Both the position numbers and the translations under genes were made by a program. The notes beneath the pieces are model-generated. The model made no database searches. It was given only the letters and a program-made list of their open reading frames with translations, and was not told where the DNA came from. A stretch of 43,344 nt of DNA from Dysgonomonas sp. HGC4 (lineage in GTDB: Bacteria; Bacteroidota; Bacteroidia; Bacteroidales; Dysgonomonadaceae), in NCBI RefSeq assembly GCF_001261715.1, contig NZ_CVRU01000073.1, positions 1 through 43,344 of the forward strand. The letters run 5' to 3'. Below, piece after piece: positions 22,681-31,195 of the stretch (position 1 is the first letter of the stretch; the number at the start of each line of letters is the position of its first letter).

Positions 22681-24033
22681 TTGACGAAATGCTTCTTCAA
22701 CTTTTCTTACAGGAATAATTTCGATATTTACTTTCGCAGTAAATCCTTTCAAATTATTGTGAGGTATAAGAATCTTAGAGAAACCCAATTTTTCGGCCTC
22801 TAATATACGCTGTTCAATTCTATTGACTGGACGAATTTCACCCGACAAGCCAACTTCTCCCGACATGCAAACATGTCTTTCAACTGCAATATCAAGGCTC
22901 GAAGATAAAACTGCACTTATCACAGCCATATCTATCGCAGGATCGTTCACTTTCAATCCTCCTGCAATATTTAGGAATACATCTTTTTGTATCAATTTAA
23001 AACCTGCTCGTTTTTCAAGAACTGCAAGTAACATATTCATCCGTCGGCTATCAAAGCCCGTAGCAGACCTCTGAGGCGTTCCATAAGCGGCTGTACTCAC
23101 TAAGGCTTGTGTCTCAATCAAAAATGGACGTACACCTTCAATAGCAGCAGCAATAGACACACCACTCAAGCCTTCATGATTTTGAGTCAACAACAATTCC
23201 GATGGATTACTAACTTCTCTTAATCCATTCTGGCGCATTTCGTATATGCCTAATTCAGCAGTACTACCAAATCGGTTTTTAATACCTCTCAAGATACGAT
23301 ACATATAATGTTGATCGCCCTCAAATTGCAATACTGTATCAACAATATGCTCTAAGACTTTAGGACCAGCAATACTACCTTCTTTATTTATATGACCGAT
23401 AAGTATTACAGGGGTACTTGTTTCTTTTGCAAACTTCAAAATAGCAGCGGAACATTCTCTTACTTGAGCTACACTTCCCGGAGAAGACTCAATTCCCTCC
23501 GTAAATATGGTCTGAATAGAATCTATTACAACCAATTCTGGTTTTGTGTTTTGTATATGAACAAAAATTTGTTGCAGATTCGTTTCACATACTATATAGC
23601 AATTCTGGCTCTTTTCGTTTATGCGGTCAGCTCTCAATTTAAGTTGACGTACACTCTCCTCTCCCGACACATATAATGTTTTCAGAGAATTTAGATTCAA
23701 TACCGTTTGTAAAATTAAAGTTGACTTCCCTATGCCAGGTTCTCCTCCTAAGAGAATCAACGAACCGGGTACTAAACCACCTCCTAAAACACGATTAAGT
23801 TCTCCATCGTTAAGATCTAAACGAGGCTCTTCACCTGTTTTTACATCTTGTAACAACATAGGTTTAGCCTTTGGCGAATCGAATAAAGTATCAGTACGCC
23901 TACTATTGCTTTCTTTAGCTATGAGCTCTTCTACATAGGTATTCCATTCTCCACAAATAGGGCATTTCCCCAACCATTTAGCTGAGTCATTACCACAATT
24001 ACTACAAACATATACAGATTTGGTCTTAGCCAT
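22669..24033 (-). CDS. radA: DNA repair protein RadA
   Basis: RadA (Sms) is a RecA-related branch-migration ATPase in homologous recombination. The 454-residue protein has a C4 zinc finger (Cys10, Cys13, Cys24, Cys27), Walker A GGEPGIGKST (96-105), the family motif KNRFG (252-256) and a Lon-like C-terminal domain (about 280-454). All expected parts are intact. It overlaps the convergent pseudouridine synthase gene by 12 bp and lies downstream of the aroK-protease pair. Confidence 0.97.
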   Translation of the reverse strand: MAKTKSVYVCSNCGNDSAKWLGKCPICGEWNTYVEELIAKESNSRRTDTLFDSPKAKPMLLQDVKTGEEPRLDLNDGELNRVLGGGLVPGSLILLGGEPGIGKSTLILQTVLNLNSLKTLYVSGEESVRQLKLRADRINEKSQNCYIVCETNLQQIFVHIQNTKPELVVIDSIQTIFTEGIESSPGSVAQVRECSAAILKFAKETSTPVILIGHINKEGSIAGPKVLEHIVDTVLQFEGDQHYMYRILRGIKNRFGSTAELGIYEMRQNGLREVSNPSELLLTQNHEGLSGVSIAAAIEGVRPFLIETQALVSTAAYGTPQRSATGFDSRRMNMLLAVLEKRAGFKLIQKDVFLNIAGGLKVNDPAIDMAVISAVLSSSLDIAVERHVCMSGEVGLSGEIRPVNRIEQRILEAEKLGFSKILIPHNNLKGFTAKVNIEIIPVRKVEEAFRQLFG

Positions 24034-24061
24034 TATTTACAGACGAATTAAGTAAAATGAT

Positions 24062-24088
24062 AAGGAGATCCATTTTAAAGATCTCCTT
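24062..24088 (-). terminator. hairpin between the protease gene and radA
   Basis: AAGGAGATC pairs with GATCTCCTT (9 bp, nine-base loop). On the minus strand the tail ATCATTTTAC is only weakly T-rich. It may end the protease transcript, or form the 5' end of the radA transcript, since a -7 match lies just upstream at 24097-24104. Confidence 0.45.
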
Positions 24089-24096
24089 TATTAAAA

Positions 24097-24104
24097 CAAA
24101 AATA
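24097..24104 (-). promoter_or_regulatory. possible radA promoter -7 element
   Basis: The minus strand reads TATTTTTG, fitting TAnnTTTG, between the protease stop and radA. No -33 match is seen. Confidence 0.45.
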
Positions 24105-24117
24105 AGACAATTAATGC

Positions 24118-25860
24118 TTATTTCTTTATAAACTTACTAGACAATTTTTTTGATTCGGTTTGAACAAGAATTGAATAAACTCCTTTTGACCACGAACTAA
24201 CAGAAATTGTAGTTGTAGATGCATTATATCCTGATTTTGCATATACTTGACGTCCATTCATATCATATACTTTAATAGAGCGAATGATTGAATTTGCATT
24301 AACATTCACTTCATTATCTGCCAAAGTTGGGAAAATGACAAGTTCTTGAGTACTGTTCTCAATAACCGAATCTTCTATTCCTAAAGGATTATTTGGATCA
24401 TATCCTCTAAGGTATGGAGTGCCTTCGTTAATAGGATCTAAATATTTCTTCATTTGCATACTCACATCTGTCATATGATCAAAATGATATCCAAATTTAC
24501 CGAAAAACTCTTGTGAATTACGAGTTAAACAATAATCAGTAGTCCTCACCCCACCCGTTAAAGTTCCAACAATCAAACCATTACTATTAAAGATAGAAGA
24601 CCCTGAAGATCCTCCTTGCGTAGCACTACGCCCATCATAATAAACTCCCCAAAAACCATTTGTTATACCATTAAATCCGGGACCACCGTTATAGGTTTGT
24701 GTTGTAACAGGGTTTTTCAAACCTTCACGTGGCAAATAAGTTACTATTTTTTTCACATCTCCATTAGGATGGTGTATAACAACACCAGACGATGAAGCCA
24801 CATCTCTCGTATCCCAGCCGTTAAAGAAAACTTTATATTCCAGAGGAATATTAGTTTTCAGTTTCAGCAAAGTACCATCAGACCCCTGTACAGCAACTCC
24901 CTCAGCTGTTACTCCTTGAAGAGGTATGTTAACAAGAAGATCGGTACCTACAAGAGTTTTGGTTGTTACCGGAAATGTATCTTCGTTTTCACAGCCAGGA
25001 AATTCATAGTGAAAATAAACAACAATAGTCTCATATTCCACTACACCATTGGCCCAAAAACAATGTGAAGCAGTTAGAAGATATGGAGTACCATCTCTTT
25101 TAGTATTATTAACCAGACTACCCGAACATATAGACCAGGCACCGCCACGTTTAACCTGATAAAATACTACACCTCGCTTTTGATCTTTCCAATTATCCCC
25201 ATCCGGACAATTCACATTAATCATACAACTTTGAGATGAATTTATTTTAGGAGTAGGAGGTGACGATGCTCTTAATGCTCTATTATAGTTATCACCATAT
25301 ACATAGCCAATATCTTCAATTACAAGACGAGGAGCTTCATCTGAAATAGTTGAAGCAACATACTCTAATGTTATTTTATCTCCGGCTATAATTTCCGATG
25401 CAAATTTACCTCCCTGTGGATGCGTATTCTGTGTATATGCACCAAGTACTCGAGAATGATCTTCGTTATAGATATATAATTTTGCCCCTTTAGGAATATA
25501 AAAATCTTTATAACTTAATATCAATCCCTTAGCTCCTTCGGCATAGATTACTTGTTGCCATATCTTTACTGAATCGGAGAGCGAAGTCCAGTTACCAATA
25601 CTATCAATATTAACGCTTAAAGGTATGACTTTAGCTATTCGAAGAGGAGCATCTCGACTCTCTTCAACTATTTCATCTTCCCACATTAGGCGATTTATAT
25701 CAAGATTGACTGGAACATTAATGATAGAAGAAGAAGAGATTGATCGTGTAGTATTCTGATATTTAAAACTTGGAGGAGTTCCACCTTCACTAATCTGACT
25801 AAAAGCAGATATGCTAGATACAAAAGATACTAACATTATTAGGAAATACTTATTAATCAT
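24118..25860 (-). CDS. T9SS-secreted trypsin-like serine protease
   Basis: The 580-residue protein has a signal peptide (about 1-21, ending SISAFSQ) and an N-terminal pro-region with beta strands (about 30-200). The trypsin-like domain (about 212-450) has the triad His266 (LTASHCF), Asp328 (GSDGTLLKL) and Ser419 (QGGSSGSSIF). Pattern and paired cysteines recall lysyl endopeptidases of the Achromobacter type. The last about 75 residues (from TQELVIFPTLADNEV to KLSSKFIKK) form a type A sorting domain of the type IX secretion system, so the mature enzyme should be released or anchored at the cell surface. It starts 4 bp after the aroK stop, so the two are co-transcribed. The P1 specificity is unknown. 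Confidence 0.88.
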   Translation of the reverse strand: MINKYFLIMLVSFVSSISAFSQISEGGTPPSFKYQNTTRSISSSSIINVPVNLDINRLMWEDEIVEESRDAPLRIAKVIPLSVNIDSIGNWTSLSDSVKIWQQVIYAEGAKGLILSYKDFYIPKGAKLYIYNEDHSRVLGAYTQNTHPQGGKFASEIIAGDKITLEYVASTISDEAPRLVIEDIGYVYGDNYNRALRASSPPTPKINSSQSCMINVNCPDGDNWKDQKRGVVFYQVKRGGAWSICSGSLVNNTKRDGTPYLLTASHCFWANGVVEYETIVVYFHYEFPGCENEDTFPVTTKTLVGTDLLVNIPLQGVTAEGVAVQGSDGTLLKLKTNIPLEYKVFFNGWDTRDVASSSGVVIHHPNGDVKKIVTYLPREGLKNPVTTQTYNGGPGFNGITNGFWGVYYDGRSATQGGSSGSSIFNSNGLIVGTLTGGVRTTDYCLTRNSQEFFGKFGYHFDHMTDVSMQMKKYLDPINEGTPYLRGYDPNNPLGIEDSVIENSTQELVIFPTLADNEVNVNANSIIRSIKVYDMNGRQVYAKSGYNASTTTISVSSWSKGVYSILVQTESKKLSSKFIKK

Positions 25861-25864
25861 CCTT

Positions 25865-26404
25865 TTAAAGTATTTGTGTATTACTTATTCTGTCAATCAA
25901 GAGAAGAACATATTTATCTACATCCTCCCTATTAACAAGTTCTTTTGCTTCGAAGATAATTTTAGCCCGACTGTAATAAGATTCTCTTCGATTTAAGTTC
26001 TCTTTAATAAACAATAAAAGCTCTTCTTTGTTTTTATCTTTTATTAAAGGTCTTTTTTCTTTACATAGGTCTAACCTTTCAGATAATAATTCGGGGCTTG
26101 CTTTCAGATAGATAGTCGTTCCAGCGCTATTCATTATTTCCATATTGTCATAAAAACAAGGAGCACCGCCCCCTGTCGAGATAACAACATTCTCGAAATC
26201 GGCAACCTCCTTTAATATTTTATTTTCTATTTCTCTAAAACCTTCTTCGCCAAATTGCTCGAACAACTGGCTGATTGTTTTACTATATCTGGTCTGGATA
26301 AAATGGTCTAAATCTACAAATTCCAAGTCTAGAGACTTTGCTAACTCTCTGCCTGCTGTAGTTTTACCGACGCCCATATATCCTATTAAGAAAATACGTG
26401 TCAT
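25865..26404 (-). CDS. aroK: Shikimate kinase
   Basis: Shikimate kinase phosphorylates shikimate on the way to chorismate and aromatic amino acids. The 179-residue protein has Walker A GYMGVGKT (8-15), shikimate-binding Asp33 and Arg57, the GGG turn (78-80) and the lid region KRPLIKD. The C-terminal part is lysine- and glutamate-rich, as usual. It is the first gene of a pair with the secreted protease, and the functional link between the two is not obvious. Confidence 0.96.
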   Translation of the reverse strand: MTRIFLIGYMGVGKTTAGRELAKSLDLEFVDLDHFIQTRYSKTISQLFEQFGEEGFREIENKILKEVADFENVVISTGGGAPCFYDNMEIMNSAGTTIYLKASPELLSERLDLCKEKRPLIKDKNKEELLLFIKENLNRRESYYSRAKIIFEAKELVNREDVDKYVLLLIDRISNTQIL

Positions 26405-26417
26405 AAAATGCTTTTTA

Positions 26418-26425
26418 CAAAAATA
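26418..26425 (-). promoter_or_regulatory. aroK promoter -7 element
   Basis: The minus strand reads TATTTTTG, fitting TAnnTTTG, 13 bp before the start. No -33 match is seen, and the leader would be very short. Confidence 0.45.
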
Positions 26426-26605
26426 AGCAAATAATTATAGGATAGACTATCTCTAAACAAATATTAAGGTATCAAACCTTATTATGACCTAGATAAACGC
26501 TAGACACGAAGCCAATTAAATAGAGGATTGATAGAAATAAATAGTTGAAATTATTTAGAAAATAGAAGATATTTTCAGTTAGATTAGAAAAGTATTAAAT
26601 AAATC

Positions 26606-27424
26606 TTATAGTTTTGTTAACTTCAAAGTAGTGCAAATCTTTAAGAAGACCTTAAATAAAAAATGTATCCATTTCTTGGAATGTACAAAGTCTACTACAA
26701 AGCCATTTCTCGATAAATAATACAATCTATCAATCTCTTGATAAACCTGATCAGACAATTCTTCTCTAGCAACTTTTTGCTTTTCTTTTAAAATAGCTTT
26801 GCCTCCTATCGTACTACTCAGCCCATCGGTATTATAAATAGCAATATCGACATCAACATATTGTACCTTTTCATGATTGATGCCTATGGCTATCAGAAAA
26901 TGCTTCCAGTCAGACATTATACGAAGTGTTTCGTCATAATATCCATATTCTTCAAACATTTCCCTTTTCACGAAGAAAGCCTGATGACATAAAAACCCTG
27001 AATAGATATCGTACAAAGAAAATAACCAATCGCGATGCTTATAACTATCATCTTTTCGGAGCTTTCCTTTCTCGTCCCAGATTATATTACCACAAACAAA
27101 ATTGTCCTCTAGATCGTGCCTGAAAACATCCTTCAAAACATCATCTGAGACAAAAACATCTCCCGAATTAAGAAAGTAACAATATTCTCCCTGAGCTGTA
27201 TAAATACCCTTATTCATAGCATTATAAATGCCCGAATCGGGCTCACTCACCCAATAATGAATATTATCTTTGTGTTGTTCTATTACTTCGACACTACCAT
27301 CAGTCGAATTACCATCAATTACAATAAACTCATAATCGGTAAAGGATTGAGAGAAGACACTTTTTATGGTCTGTTCCAAGCCTACTTTATTGTTCCAATT
27401 TATGGTGATAATTGATACTTTCAT
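26606..27424 (-). CDS. GT2 glycosyltransferase (WcaA-like)
   Basis: A GT-A fold glycosyltransferase of 272 residues that should add one sugar to the lipid-linked repeat unit at the inner membrane. It starts MKVSIITINWNN, has the donor loop VIDGNSTDGS (35-44) and a DxD-type site at LNSGDVF (85-91). The segment WVSEPDSGIYNAMNKGI is typical of colanic-acid-type GT2 enzymes. It is the last gene of the polysaccharide locus and overlaps the previous stop by ATGA. It is clearly related to the GT2 at 28306-29106, suggesting duplication. The sugar is unknown. Confidence 0.9.
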   Translation of the reverse strand: MKVSIITINWNNKVGLEQTIKSVFSQSFTDYEFIVIDGNSTDGSVEVIEQHKDNIHYWVSEPDSGIYNAMNKGIYTAQGEYCYFLNSGDVFVSDDVLKDVFRHDLEDNFVCGNIIWDEKGKLRKDDSYKHRDWLFSLYDIYSGFLCHQAFFVKREMFEEYGYYDETLRIMSDWKHFLIAIGINHEKVQYVDVDIAIYNTDGLSSTIGGKAILKEKQKVAREELSDQVYQEIDRLYYLSRNGFVVDFVHSKKWIHFLFKVFLKICTTLKLTKL

Positions 27425-28302
27425 TGATTGCCGAGTTTAAAGCATTGTTCGTGACGATCGAAAAATATAACCTCTGGATATCCAAAATTATCGAGCTTAA
27501 ATTTATCCAGAATCAACTTAGCATTAAAGATTCTAAATCTTGACAGGAATAAGAATTGTTTTCTCCTCTTATTGTATCGATTTAAAATCAATTTTTCCTC
27601 CTCGGTATACACCCTAGTAGCAAGCACTGATTTAATCTCGGCATCATAAGCATCTTTTTGTTTCATGGAAAGCTGTTCACCATCCCTCATTCTAAAACCA
27701 CTTAATATAGCAGTGGTCACATATAGTTTCTCGTAAGTAAAGAATCTGAACCACAATTCAAAATCTCCTGCATACTTTAGGTTAGATTCTATTCTTGCAC
27801 CGGCTTTTTCCCATAGAGAGCGACGCCAAAACACTGATTCCTGTTGTATCCACTGATATTGACCAATATATACATCATATTTAGACCATTGTCTTAATGT
27901 ATGCGAACATTCAACAATACGTCCTAAGGCATCATACACAGAAGGAAATCCTAATAACCAATTAACTTGGCTATACTTACCAAATATCTCTGCTACCGTA
28001 AAAAAAGACTTCGATTGATACATATCATCAGAATTGATCCATGCCATAATTTCACCTGTCGATTTTTCGAATCCCTTACGTATAGCATCATACATCCCTT
28101 TATCGGGCACACTTTCCCAATAAGCCAATCGATCTGCATACTTCTTGATTATTTCAACAGAACCATCAGTACTACCTCCATCTATTATTATGTATTCAAG
28201 ATTAGGATATCCTTGATTTAATACCGAAAGTATTGTTTCCTCAAGATACTTTTCTTGATTATAATTAGGTGTAACAATTGATATTTTAGGGTAGTTTTTC
28301 AT
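27421..28302 (-). CDS. GT2 glycosyltransferase
   Basis: This 293-residue GT2 enzyme begins with KISIVTPNYNQ. It carries IIDGGSTDGSVEII and the metal site WINSDDMY (Ser91-Asp92-Asp93). The segment ESVPDKGMYDAIRKGF parallels its two neighbours, though the catalytic acids differ (SDD instead of SGD). The C-terminal half has WIQQESVFWRRSLWEKAG, a common acceptor-side motif in this group. It overlaps the next gene by four bases. Sugar and linkage cannot be predicted. Confidence 0.9.
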   Translation of the reverse strand: MKNYPKISIVTPNYNQEKYLEETILSVLNQGYPNLEYIIIDGGSTDGSVEIIKKYADRLAYWESVPDKGMYDAIRKGFEKSTGEIMAWINSDDMYQSKSFFTVAEIFGKYSQVNWLLGFPSVYDALGRIVECSHTLRQWSKYDVYIGQYQWIQQESVFWRRSLWEKAGARIESNLKYAGDFELWFRFFTYEKLYVTTAILSGFRMRDGEQLSMKQKDAYDAEIKSVLATRVYTEEEKLILNRYNKRRKQFLFLSRFRIFNAKLILDKFKLDNFGYPEVIFFDRHEQCFKLGNQ

Positions 28303-28305
28303 GTA

Positions 28306-29106
28306 CTATTTCGTATTGAATATTTTATATAAGGCTCTGAAGCAAAAATAGATCAATTTATTTGACTTTATAAACACAGGAATATAAGCCTCTTGCTCTA
28401 ACGATCGTAGCCTTTCATAGTCCGTCAAGAGATTATGAGGCATCAATTCTTTTGTAACCCGTTTGCGCTCTTCTAAATGACGTTCACCGTGCGCTTTACT
28501 GGTACTGATACCTTCCATTTCGAAGATAACGACATCCAAATCAAGAAAAGCGGTTCTTTCTCCACCTAATATGGTTAGGAAGAAGAATTTCCAATCCGAC
28601 ACTATTTTAAGAGTTTCATCATAATTTCCATATTTATCAAACATATCACGTCTGATAAATGTAGCCTGATGCAACATCGTATTTACAAACATATCATATA
28701 GAGTAACTTCACGGTTACCCAGATTCTCCCATTTTATTTGATGAGTACCATAATCGCATATTTGAATTCCTCTAAGTAGAGGTTCTCTATACTCTTTAGA
28801 AAATGTTTTCTTTAAGACATCTTCCGAAGCATAGCTATCACCCGAATTAAGAAAGTGAAAATATTCGCCTTTAGCGATTTCAATCCCCTTATTCATGGCG
28901 TTATATACACCTCCATCAGGTTCACTTACCCAATATGTTATTTTATCGGAAAAAGACTCTATTATTTTTTTACTCTCATCTGTAGAACCTCCATCTATAA
29001 CAATATATTCGTAGTCGGTATAAGTTTGACTGACTACACTTTCAATAGTACGAAGTAATCCTTTCGCATTATTGTATGATATGGTTATTATGGATACTTT
29101 CTTCAT
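28306..29106 (-). CDS. GT2 glycosyltransferase (WcaA-like)
   Basis: A 266-residue GT2 enzyme with MKKVSIITISYNN, IVIDGGSTDESKKI and the DxD-like LNSGDSY. Long stretches match the GT2 at 26606-27424 in position and residue (WVSEPDGGVYNAMNKGI, HQATFIRRDMFDKYG), so the two probably arose by duplication and then diverged in the acceptor half. Its start overlaps the stop of the GT4 gene (ATGA), giving translational coupling. Confidence 0.9.
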   Translation of the reverse strand: MKKVSIITISYNNAKGLLRTIESVVSQTYTDYEYIVIDGGSTDESKKIIESFSDKITYWVSEPDGGVYNAMNKGIEIAKGEYFHFLNSGDSYASEDVLKKTFSKEYREPLLRGIQICDYGTHQIKWENLGNREVTLYDMFVNTMLHQATFIRRDMFDKYGNYDETLKIVSDWKFFFLTILGGERTAFLDLDVVIFEMEGISTSKAHGERHLEERKRVTKELMPHNLLTDYERLRSLEQEAYIPVFIKSNKLIYFCFRALYKIFNTK

Positions 29107-30257
29107 CTAAGTATTTCTTTATAAATTTCGATGGTCTGCAAAGCACTCTTTTCCCAAGAGAAATTTTGTAAACGTTGCGTACCTTTATTTATTATCTCTT
29201 GCCTTAATTCCTTATTATTCAATAAGCTTAATACAGCAAACCTCAACTGTTCAGGCGATTTAGAATCAAAATACATACCTGCATCTCCCCCAACTTCGGG
29301 AAAACAGCTTCCATTACTTAAAACGACAGGGCATTGAGCTTGAAATGCTTCCAGAATCGGAATTCCAAAACCTTCGTAATAAGAAGGATATATAAACATT
29401 TCAGCAGATTTATATAATCCAAACATTTGCGTATCATCCACAAATATAATTTTCAACTGATCTTGTATGCCTAATGCTTCAAAGTAATTATTTTCTTCTG
29501 TAGTAAAACGATCTCCTGTACAGACAATACATAATTCTTTATTTTCCAACAGAATTGGCTGTATAGCAGCAATAAAGAATTTGAAATTTTTATAGCCTAA
29601 ACGCCTATCTCCTACATACAGCAAATATTTATTAGGTAAATTCTCCGGCTTACCTCCTCCATCCACTAAGGACGAAGCATGATAAGTCACTGATACCTTG
29701 TTAACAGAAGTTCCGAATACATTTACAATATCGCGCTTCGTATTTTCAGAGACAGCAATTATATGAGCAGCATTATCAACTAGCTTTTTCTTTCGTTTAA
29801 TAAATCCCGGACTATTTATAAATTCGGGATATAGCTCAATAATCATGTCATGCACAGTTAGAACATAAGGCTTACCATTGAGATGATCAAGATAATAATC
29901 ATCAAAGAAAGTAGGATGAAAAATATCAAAGTCTCCTTTTTCTAGTTTTTCAATTGTTCTTGATTGATTGACTTTATAAAAATCAGGATATTTTTCAGAA
30001 AACCTCTCTTGTAAAAAAGAATAAAGTCTTTTTTTACCTTTGAAATTTAGTTTAGGAAGAAAAGAATAATAAGAAATTAACTGATCTCTCCACTCGAAAG
30101 GGATGTTCATATCCCTCAGATACTCGTTGAAAGTATATTGTATAGACACATCAGCTTCAACATCAGTAGGCAAGTGCCTGATAATCTCGGCAAAATAGCG
30201 AGACACACCACCTATGCGTTGATGCTCAAATATCTGATGATCGTACAATACCTTCAT
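29103..30257 (-). CDS. GT4 glycosyltransferase
   Basis: This GT-B fold enzyme of 384 residues starts MKVLYDHQIFEHQRIGGVSRYF. The C-terminal Rossmann domain has the donor-binding motif YEGFGIPILEAF, with the two glutamates seven residues apart, then CPVVLSNGSCFPEVGGDAGMYFD. An in-frame TTG three codons upstream was rejected. It is the first gene after the internal terminator at 30336-30354, so it may start its own transcript, although no good -7 box was found. It resembles mannosyl- or rhamnosyl-type GT4 enzymes; the donor is not certain. Confidence 0.9.
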   Translation of the reverse strand: MKVLYDHQIFEHQRIGGVSRYFAEIIRHLPTDVEADVSIQYTFNEYLRDMNIPFEWRDQLISYYSFLPKLNFKGKKRLYSFLQERFSEKYPDFYKVNQSRTIEKLEKGDFDIFHPTFFDDYYLDHLNGKPYVLTVHDMIIELYPEFINSPGFIKRKKKLVDNAAHIIAVSENTKRDIVNVFGTSVNKVSVTYHASSLVDGGGKPENLPNKYLLYVGDRRLGYKNFKFFIAAIQPILLENKELCIVCTGDRFTTEENNYFEALGIQDQLKIIFVDDTQMFGLYKSAEMFIYPSYYEGFGIPILEAFQAQCPVVLSNGSCFPEVGGDAGMYFDSKSPEQLRFAVLSLLNNKELRQEIINKGTQRLQNFSWEKSALQTIEIYKEILR

Positions 30258-30335
30258 AAAAAACAAGTTATTTCAACTATATATTGCTATGTTTATAGCT
30301 TTAACTAGCTTTATTTGTATAGCTGTCAAAGTAAT

Positions 30336-30354
30336 AAAAAGGTCTGAGACCTTT
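30336..30354 (-). terminator. internal terminator in the polysaccharide locus
   Basis: On the minus strand AAAGGTC pairs with GACCTTT around TCA, followed by TTATTAC. It overlaps the stop codon of the methyltransferase gene and precedes a 95-bp gap. Confidence 0.65.
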
Positions 30355-31195
30355 AATCTTCCGGATGAACAATCTGACGTATATACTGCACATCCTGAGG
30401 AATCTTACTACCTAAATTTATAGCAGCAGGAGCATTGCTTTTACTTCTACCCAGTATACCAATCAAACGATCAGCTACTTTATCCCAGAAAGTTCTGGTA
30501 TAATCCAACGGATTCTTCTTCAACGTCTTTTTAGTCAAGATATGAAGGTCTTTTCCATTAGAATAAAAGTTACATGAAAATTTAGCTGCAATAACTTCAA
30601 AAGCCTGTTTAGTATAAAAACTAATATGCTGGCCTCCTTCGGGAGCAAAATACCACCAATCGTTAGTACTTGTTATTTCTTTATCAGGAACTAACTCAGT
30701 CGAAAAGATAATAGAATCAGAATAACCGAATAGTTTCTCTATTTCTTCAAGAGGATTAGCTAAGTGTTCAAAAATCTCGAAAGCAGTGACAGCCTCAAAT
30801 TTGGTTGATGTCTCTAATTCCTCCAATGTAAAATGCTTAGCAAACAGATTGTCGCAATATTTATCATCCCAATAGAAATCAAAACCTTTATCACGCATCA
30901 AACGGACATACATTCCGTATCCACCTGCGTAATCAAGAAATTTACCTTTATAATCAAATGATGATTTTATTACATTCTCCACTGCTGACGAATATACCAG
31001 ATTACGATATATCAAGCCAATATCCATAGAGGTAATGGCATCGCTATAAGCTTCGTCTAGCCAATACGGAGTATCGGACTGAATGAAACCACAGCAACTA
31101 CATCTATGATAATCGACATCGTATTTATGTAACACTCTTGCCGAAAACAATTTTATGCTTTCGCCTCCACAAATAAGACATTTATTGTTATTCAT
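30353..31195 (-). CDS. SAM-dependent methyltransferase with N-terminal zinc ribbon
   Basis: The 280-residue protein has two cysteine pairs at the start (CLICGG and CSCCGF), a zinc ribbon-like module. A class I methyltransferase domain follows with the SAM loop FLDYAGGYGMYVRLM (about 87-100), the acidic turn after the second strand, and FEIFEHLANPLEEIEKL. In polysaccharide loci such enzymes O-methylate a sugar, sometimes capping the chain to fix its length before ABC export; that role is inferred. The gene start overlaps the stop of the GT4 gene by eight bases, and it ends at an internal terminator. Confidence 0.85.
   Translation of the reverse strand: MNNNKCLICGGESIKLFSARVLHKYDVDYHRCSCCGFIQSDTPYWLDEAYSDAITSMDIGLIYRNLVYSSAVENVIKSSFDYKGKFLDYAGGYGMYVRLMRDKGFDFYWDDKYCDNLFAKHFTLEELETSTKFEAVTAFEIFEHLANPLEEIEKLFGYSDSIIFSTELVPDKEITSTNDWWYFAPEGGQHISFYTKQAFEVIAAKFSCNFYSNGKDLHILTKKTLKKNPLDYTRTFWDKVADRLIGILGRSKSNAPAAINLGSKIPQDVQYIRQIVHPED

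Noticed and set aside
26465-26481. Short inverted repeat TAAGGT-ATCAA-ACCTTA upstream of aroK
   Set aside because: Only six base pairs, with no T run on either strand. It is not a convincing terminator or operator.
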